A stretch of DNA of 64,000 bases from Pedobacter nutrimenti (GTDB lineage: Bacteria > Bacteroidota > Bacteroidia > Sphingobacteriales > Sphingobacteriaceae). Position numbers and translations under genes: made by a program. Under the pieces are notes generated by a model. It made no database searches. It was not told the origin of the DNA and saw only the letters and a program-made list of their open reading frames with translations. The stretch lies in assembly GCF_003208655.1 (NCBI RefSeq), contig NZ_QKLU01000001.1, forward strand, positions 372,001-436,000, read 5' to 3'. This document shows, in pieces, positions 60,411-64,000 of the stretch (positions are counted from its first letter, which is position 1; each line of letters opens with the position of its first letter).

Positions 60411-63400
60411 TTACACATGTTGTTCGTTCTTATTCATTACCCCCTGAATAATTTCTACAAATTTTTTGTCATTTGGTGGATATAGAAAAGTTTTATGGTC
60501 CCCGGGTATTTCATAAACATCAACGCCACCCATTGCATATTTGTTCCATCCCAGATAGATACGGTCATCCAGGTAATAGAGCCTTTTGTTTACCCTAAAT
60601 AAAGTAACCATTGCATCACATGGGCTTAACTTATAATTGTCCAGCGCTTTATCATAGGCCTCATAGATGCCTTTTTCGTAATCTGTTAGAACTGATACTT
60701 CTGAATTGTCTATCGCTGGTAATAGTGGATTTAGTTTTCTTTTAAAAAAGTGATATTGGTACATCAAAGCCTCTTTCGGATAATTCAGAATAGATTTAAT
60801 CAGAAAAGGAATTTTATTAAACTGGCGCTTTGTCTTTACATAAAGCCTTTGTGATGTACTCAGATCCAGGGAGTGGTTACCTGCGTAAGTATCAATCATA
60901 CCAAGCAATTTGATTTCTTTGCCCATCTCTTTTAATTGTTTTGCGATTTCATAGGCAATGAAACCACCAAGAGAATAACCTGCTAATGCGTAAGGACCTG
61001 TTGGGTTTATTTTTAACATTTCTTTAATGTATATGCCGGCTATTTTTTCCAATGTCTCAGGTACGGTAGTTTCTTTGTTAAGCCCGAGTGCTTGTATGGC
61101 ATAGATAGGCTGGTCATGATCAAAATGTTCAATCAAAGATTTAAAGAGCAGTATATTCATTCCGCCTCCGTGTATTAAAAACAGAGGTGTCTTTTTTCCC
61201 TGTGTTTTTATTGGAACTACAGCCTCCCAGATTTCTTCAGTTTCATCATCAGAAAGTTTCAACGCCAATTTTTCGATCGTCGAATTCTCAAATAAAATGG
61301 CCAGTGGAAGTCTGATGCCGGTTTGCTTTTCAATGGCGACCATAACTTTTACAGCTAAAAGGGAATGTCCACCAACTTCAAAAAAATCATCAGTTAATTT
61401 AATATCATCCAACCCCAGTACTTCTGACCAGATGTTGCTGATAAGCTGTTCATTTTTCGTTCTGGTTATACGGCCTGTTTTTATGGCTTCATCTTTTTTT
61501 GACTGGGGTTTAGGGAGGGCATTCCTGTCAATTTTTGCATTTGGAGTGAGCGGAAATTTCTTAAGGGCTATGAAGTCTTCTGGTACCATATAGGCCGGAA
61601 GAATACCGGAAAGCTTCCTTTTCCAAGTCTGGATAAGTTCTTTAGGAATAGCGACTTCTTGTTTGGAAAATGGATTTCTGATATAGTCTTTTAATTCTTT
61701 TCCTGTAGACTTATTTTTGTGAGCAGGTTCTGGAAGTGTGTCCTGAAGGGTTATCGGAATAAATACAACATTAAATAACCCGTCGGTTCCATCAGTTTGC
61801 CATCTGACATGCGTATTGAAGTGATATTTTTTACCCAGACCCCAGAACACATCAGGGGTAAGCCCACCGCTTGCTTGTGCCACAGCGGTTTTTATACTCT
61901 TCATTAGCGTATCTCCACTGGAATGTTTGATCAGTTCAAGTAGCCGGTGGTCTTTTATGGTTCTGGCATTATCAACATTTTTAATCTCTATAACAGAAGA
62001 GGGGTGGGTGGCAAGAATATTTCCGATTTCATCTATTGAGGTTTTCTCGATTCTGTAATCGAGTTTAAGTTCGGCACCCGTCTGATGGTGTGGCTTGTCT
62101 ATATATAACCATACATCATAATGATATTTGGTCGTCTCGTTAAGAAGTGTTCCTTCTCTTAGCTGGATATTCACATTGGTGATACCGGGAATAAGATCTG
62201 ACAAACCATAAAAGAATTCAGGATCTGCAACAAGTTCATCTTCAATTCTTACCCTATTGGCCACGACCTCACTAAAGGTAGCCAGAGTACTGGAATCAGG
62301 AGTGTTGGAGAGGTAATCCATGGCATGGTACATTTCAAGAGAGTTTTTACCCTGCATGTCCCCTATAAATATACAGCCCCCGTTTTTAATACTTGCAGCA
62401 GATTTTTTGATGACCTCAATTAGGTAATTTACATCAGGGAAATATTGCGCTACGCTATGAATCAAGACCAGGTCAAAACTCTGATCGGCTACATAAGTAA
62501 AATCATCGGCCAACACGGCTTCTGCATGGACATGAGCCCATTCTTCGCGGTTTAGTTGCAGTTTTTCGTTTAATTTATCAATGGCTGTCTGTGCATAATC
62601 TGTAGCGACGTATAACTCAGCACTATTAGCCAGTTCAAATAACAATTGTCCACCACCGCTTCCAATTTCATAAATCTTCTTTGATCCGATGTTCTTGATT
62701 CTTTCTGCGGATACCTGAAGCCATTCTTTTGCCTGTAGCGCCAATTCCGAACTGTTCTGATAATGCTCAAGAAGTGTATCATCCAGATTCTTGGTAGAAA
62801 GCCCCGATTCCTTTTTTAATGCCGAGCCTATAGTGTACAGACTGTCCCATCTTTCTTTCCAGGCTAACTTTTCCTCTTTGTTATCAGATGTATCCAGAAT
62901 CACATAAGCAATAAGCCGTTTATGACCAGGGGTGTCTTCCCGGGCAAGTACAACAGATTGTTTAACCTCTTTCTGTGCAGATAGGGCTGTTTCTATTTCA
63001 CCCAATTCTATCCGGTGTCCCCTGATTTTTACTTGCTGATCAATTCTTCCCAGGCATTCAAATTCACCATTTTCCAAAAGCTTGCCCAAGTCGCCGGTTC
63101 TGTACAATTTGGCACCTGGAACCTTCGAATAAGGATCCGATATAAATTTTTCAGCATTCAGATCTGGTCTGTTTAGGTAACCTGCTGCAACACCATCACC
63201 TCCAATATGGATTTCTCCGGGAAGACCAGGTTCAAGCTGATGCCCTTGTTCATCGAGAATATAAATTTGTGTATTTCGGATAGGACCTCCGATGGTTATT
63301 TTTTTGTCTTTTACAGTAAGGTGTTTTACTGTGGACCAAATTGTTGTTTCCGTTGGTCCATACATATTCCATAGGGAATCCGAACGTTGAAGCAATTGGT

Positions 63401-64000
63401 TCGCAAGTTCTCTGCCCAGGGCTTCTCCTCCTGAAAGTATTTTGACCGGATATTTTTTTTCCCATCCGGAATCAAGGATCATTTGTAAGGTAGATGGGGT
63501 TGCCTGAAGTAAAGTAATGTTTTTGTCTTCTATCAATTTTAACAAAAGGCGGCCGTCACGAGCCGTTGTGGTATCTGCTAAGACAATTTGCGCACCGCTG
63601 ATCAGAGGAAGGTAGAGTTCTAGCCCGGCAATATCGAAAGATATGGTTGTAATGGCGAGTAACCGGTCTTGATCGGTAATCCCGGGTGCTGCTTGCATAC
63701 TGAGCAGGAAGTTAGAAAGGTTGTGATGTGTGATTTTCACACCTTTAGGTTTTCCGGTGGAACCCGAAGTATAAAGAATATAGGCAAGATCTGATCCCGT
63801 GACAGCAGGGATCCCAACATTTCCTTTGGCAGCTGAAGTAGTTAAGACTTGTTCAATGTCATGTTCATGGACTTTACTATTGAATTTTGTTTTGTGATTG
63901 GCCGAGGTGAGTAAAAGTTTTGCTCCGGAATCCTCCAGCATAAATTCAATTCTATGTTGGGGGTATTCCGGGTCCAGCGGAAGATATGCTGCACCTGCTT
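60411..64000 (-). CDS. Non-ribosomal peptide synthetase, terminal A-MT-PCP-TE module (5' end outside window)
   Basis: The frame is open to the right edge and the first visible residues (AGAAYLPLDPEYPQHRIEF) are adenylation core, so start and any condensation domain lie outside. From the Met at 63941: adenylation domain 1-340 with YTSGSTGKPKG, NMYGPTETTIWS and RGHRIELGEIE; a methyltransferase inserted at about 355-740 with EIGSGGGQ (425-432); the A10 lysine in LTPNAKIDR; carrier domain with EVGGHSLLAV (Ser860); thioesterase with HGGG and GYSLGG (Ser990). The pocket residues read D-I-L-Q-L-G-M-I-W-K, one change from the known glycine code, suggesting N-methylglycine is loaded last and released by the thioesterase. 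PPTase follows. Confidence 0.93.
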   Translation of the reverse strand, partial: AGAAYLPLDPEYPQHRIEFMLEDSGAKLLLTSANHKTKFNSKVHEHDIEQVLTTSAAKGNVGIPAVTGSDLAYILYTSGSTGKPKGVKITHHNLSNFLLSMQAAPGITDQDRLLAITTISFDIAGLELYLPLISGAQIVLADTTTARDGRLLLKLIEDKNITLLQATPSTLQMILDSGWEKKYPVKILSGGEALGRELANQLLQRSDSLWNMYGPTETTIWSTVKHLTVKDKKITIGGPIRNTQIYILDEQGHQLEPGLPGEIHIGGDGVAAGYLNRPDLNAEKFISDPYSKVPGAKLYRTGDLGKLLENGEFECLGRIDQQVKIRGHRIELGEIETALSAQKEVKQSVVLAREDTPGHKRLIAYVILDTSDNKEEKLAWKERWDSLYTIGSALKKESGLSTKNLDDTLLEHYQNSSELALQAKEWLQVSAERIKNIGSKKIYEIGSGGGQLLFELANSAELYVATDYAQTAIDKLNEKLQLNREEWAHVHAEAVLADDFTYVADQSFDLVLIHSVAQYFPDVNYLIEVIKKSAASIKNGGCIFIGDMQGKNSLEMYHAMDYLSNTPDSSTLATFSEVVANRVRIEDELVADPEFFYGLSDLIPGITNVNIQLREGTLLNETTKYHYDVWLYIDKPHHQTGAELKLDYRIEKTSIDEIGNILATHPSSVIEIKNVDNARTIKDHRLLELIKHSSGDTLMKSIKTAVAQASGGLTPDVFWGLGKKYHFNTHVRWQTDGTDGLFNVVFIPITLQDTLPEPAHKNKSTGKELKDYIRNPFSKQEVAIPKELIQTWKRKLSGILPAYMVPEDFIALKKFPLTPNAKIDRNALPKPQSKKDEAIKTGRITRTKNEQLISNIWSEVLGLDDIKLTDDFFEVGGHSLLAVKVMVAIEKQTGIRLPLAILFENSTIEKLALKLSDDETEEIWEAVVPIKTQGKKTPLFLIHGGGMNILLFKSLIEHFDHDQPIYAIQALGLNKETTVPETLEKIAGIYIKEMLKINPTGPYALAGYSLGGFIAYEIAKQLKEMGKEIKLLGMIDTYAGNHSLDLSTSQRLYVKTKRQFNKIPFLIKSILNYPKEALMYQYHFFKRKLNPLLPAIDNSEVSVLTDYEKGIYEAYDKALDNYKLSPCDAMVTLFRVNKRLYYLDDRIYLGWNKYAMGGVDVYEIPGDHKTFLYPPNDKKFVEIIQGVMNKNEQHV

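Overview
The window reads as a chromosome segment of a Bacteroidota bacterium, most likely Sphingobacteriaceae (Pedobacter-like). Reasons: many lipoproteins with short lipobox signals, TonB-dependent receptors, an ECF sigma/FecR pair next to an STN-domain protein, OmpA proteins with thrombospondin type-3 calcium repeats, almost no Shine-Dalgarno signals, and several sites matching the Bacteroidota promoter element TAnnTTTG. Genus is inferred from gene content only. I see no rRNA, tRNA, CRISPR array, insertion sequence or phage gene.

Layout. 1-9990 (+): a vitamin B12 (corrinoid) capture cluster with two TonB-dependent receptors, three BtuG-like beta-propeller lipoproteins, one further surface lipoprotein, a DUF6580 membrane protein and a BtuF-like binding protein without signal peptide. 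9980-16309 (-): an ECF sigma factor, a FecR anti-sigma factor and an STN protein carrying seven 16-residue surface repeats. Upstream of it on the same strand is a second operon with a related 15-residue-repeat protein, a small lipoprotein and a sterol-desaturase/DUF4833 fusion. 16413-18321: LysR regulator and YeiH-type transporter. 18644-21671: copper operon (CopA ATPase, HMA chaperone, AraC regulator with a CxxC head). 21664-24673: CoA-transferase and a PAS histidine kinase, divergent around a perfect inverted repeat.

24704-31292 (+) is the most striking block: a HAD phosphatase, a disulfide oxidoreductase, an ABC ATPase, a permease fused to its substrate-binding domain, EgtB and EgtD. It looks like an ergothioneine uptake-plus-synthesis operon. 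The binding domain of the transporter appears circularly permuted relative to ordinary OpuC/EgtU domains. 31435-39462 holds a histidine kinase/response regulator pair, an OmpA protein, a beta-CASP nuclease, an SDR-like protein, a cold-shock protein, a glycine-zipper lipoprotein, an acetyltransferase and an orphan lipoprotein.

39649-59705 is a Wzx/Wzy-type exopolysaccharide locus: a response regulator, an initiating sugar transferase with a degenerate receiver head, a half-length TolC-like protein, a Wzc-like co-polymerase with degraded kinase motifs, Wzy, five glycosyltransferases, an acyltransferase, a GMC oxidoreductase pair, Wzx, a beta-helix lipoprotein and a glycosidase-like lipoprotein. 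59707-64000 (-) is the end of a non-ribosomal peptide operon. It has a partial A-MT-PCP-TE module whose adenylation pocket reads like glycine, implying a terminal sarcosine, followed by its phosphopantetheinyl transferase. The peptide synthetase runs off the right edge, and the first receptor runs off the left edge.
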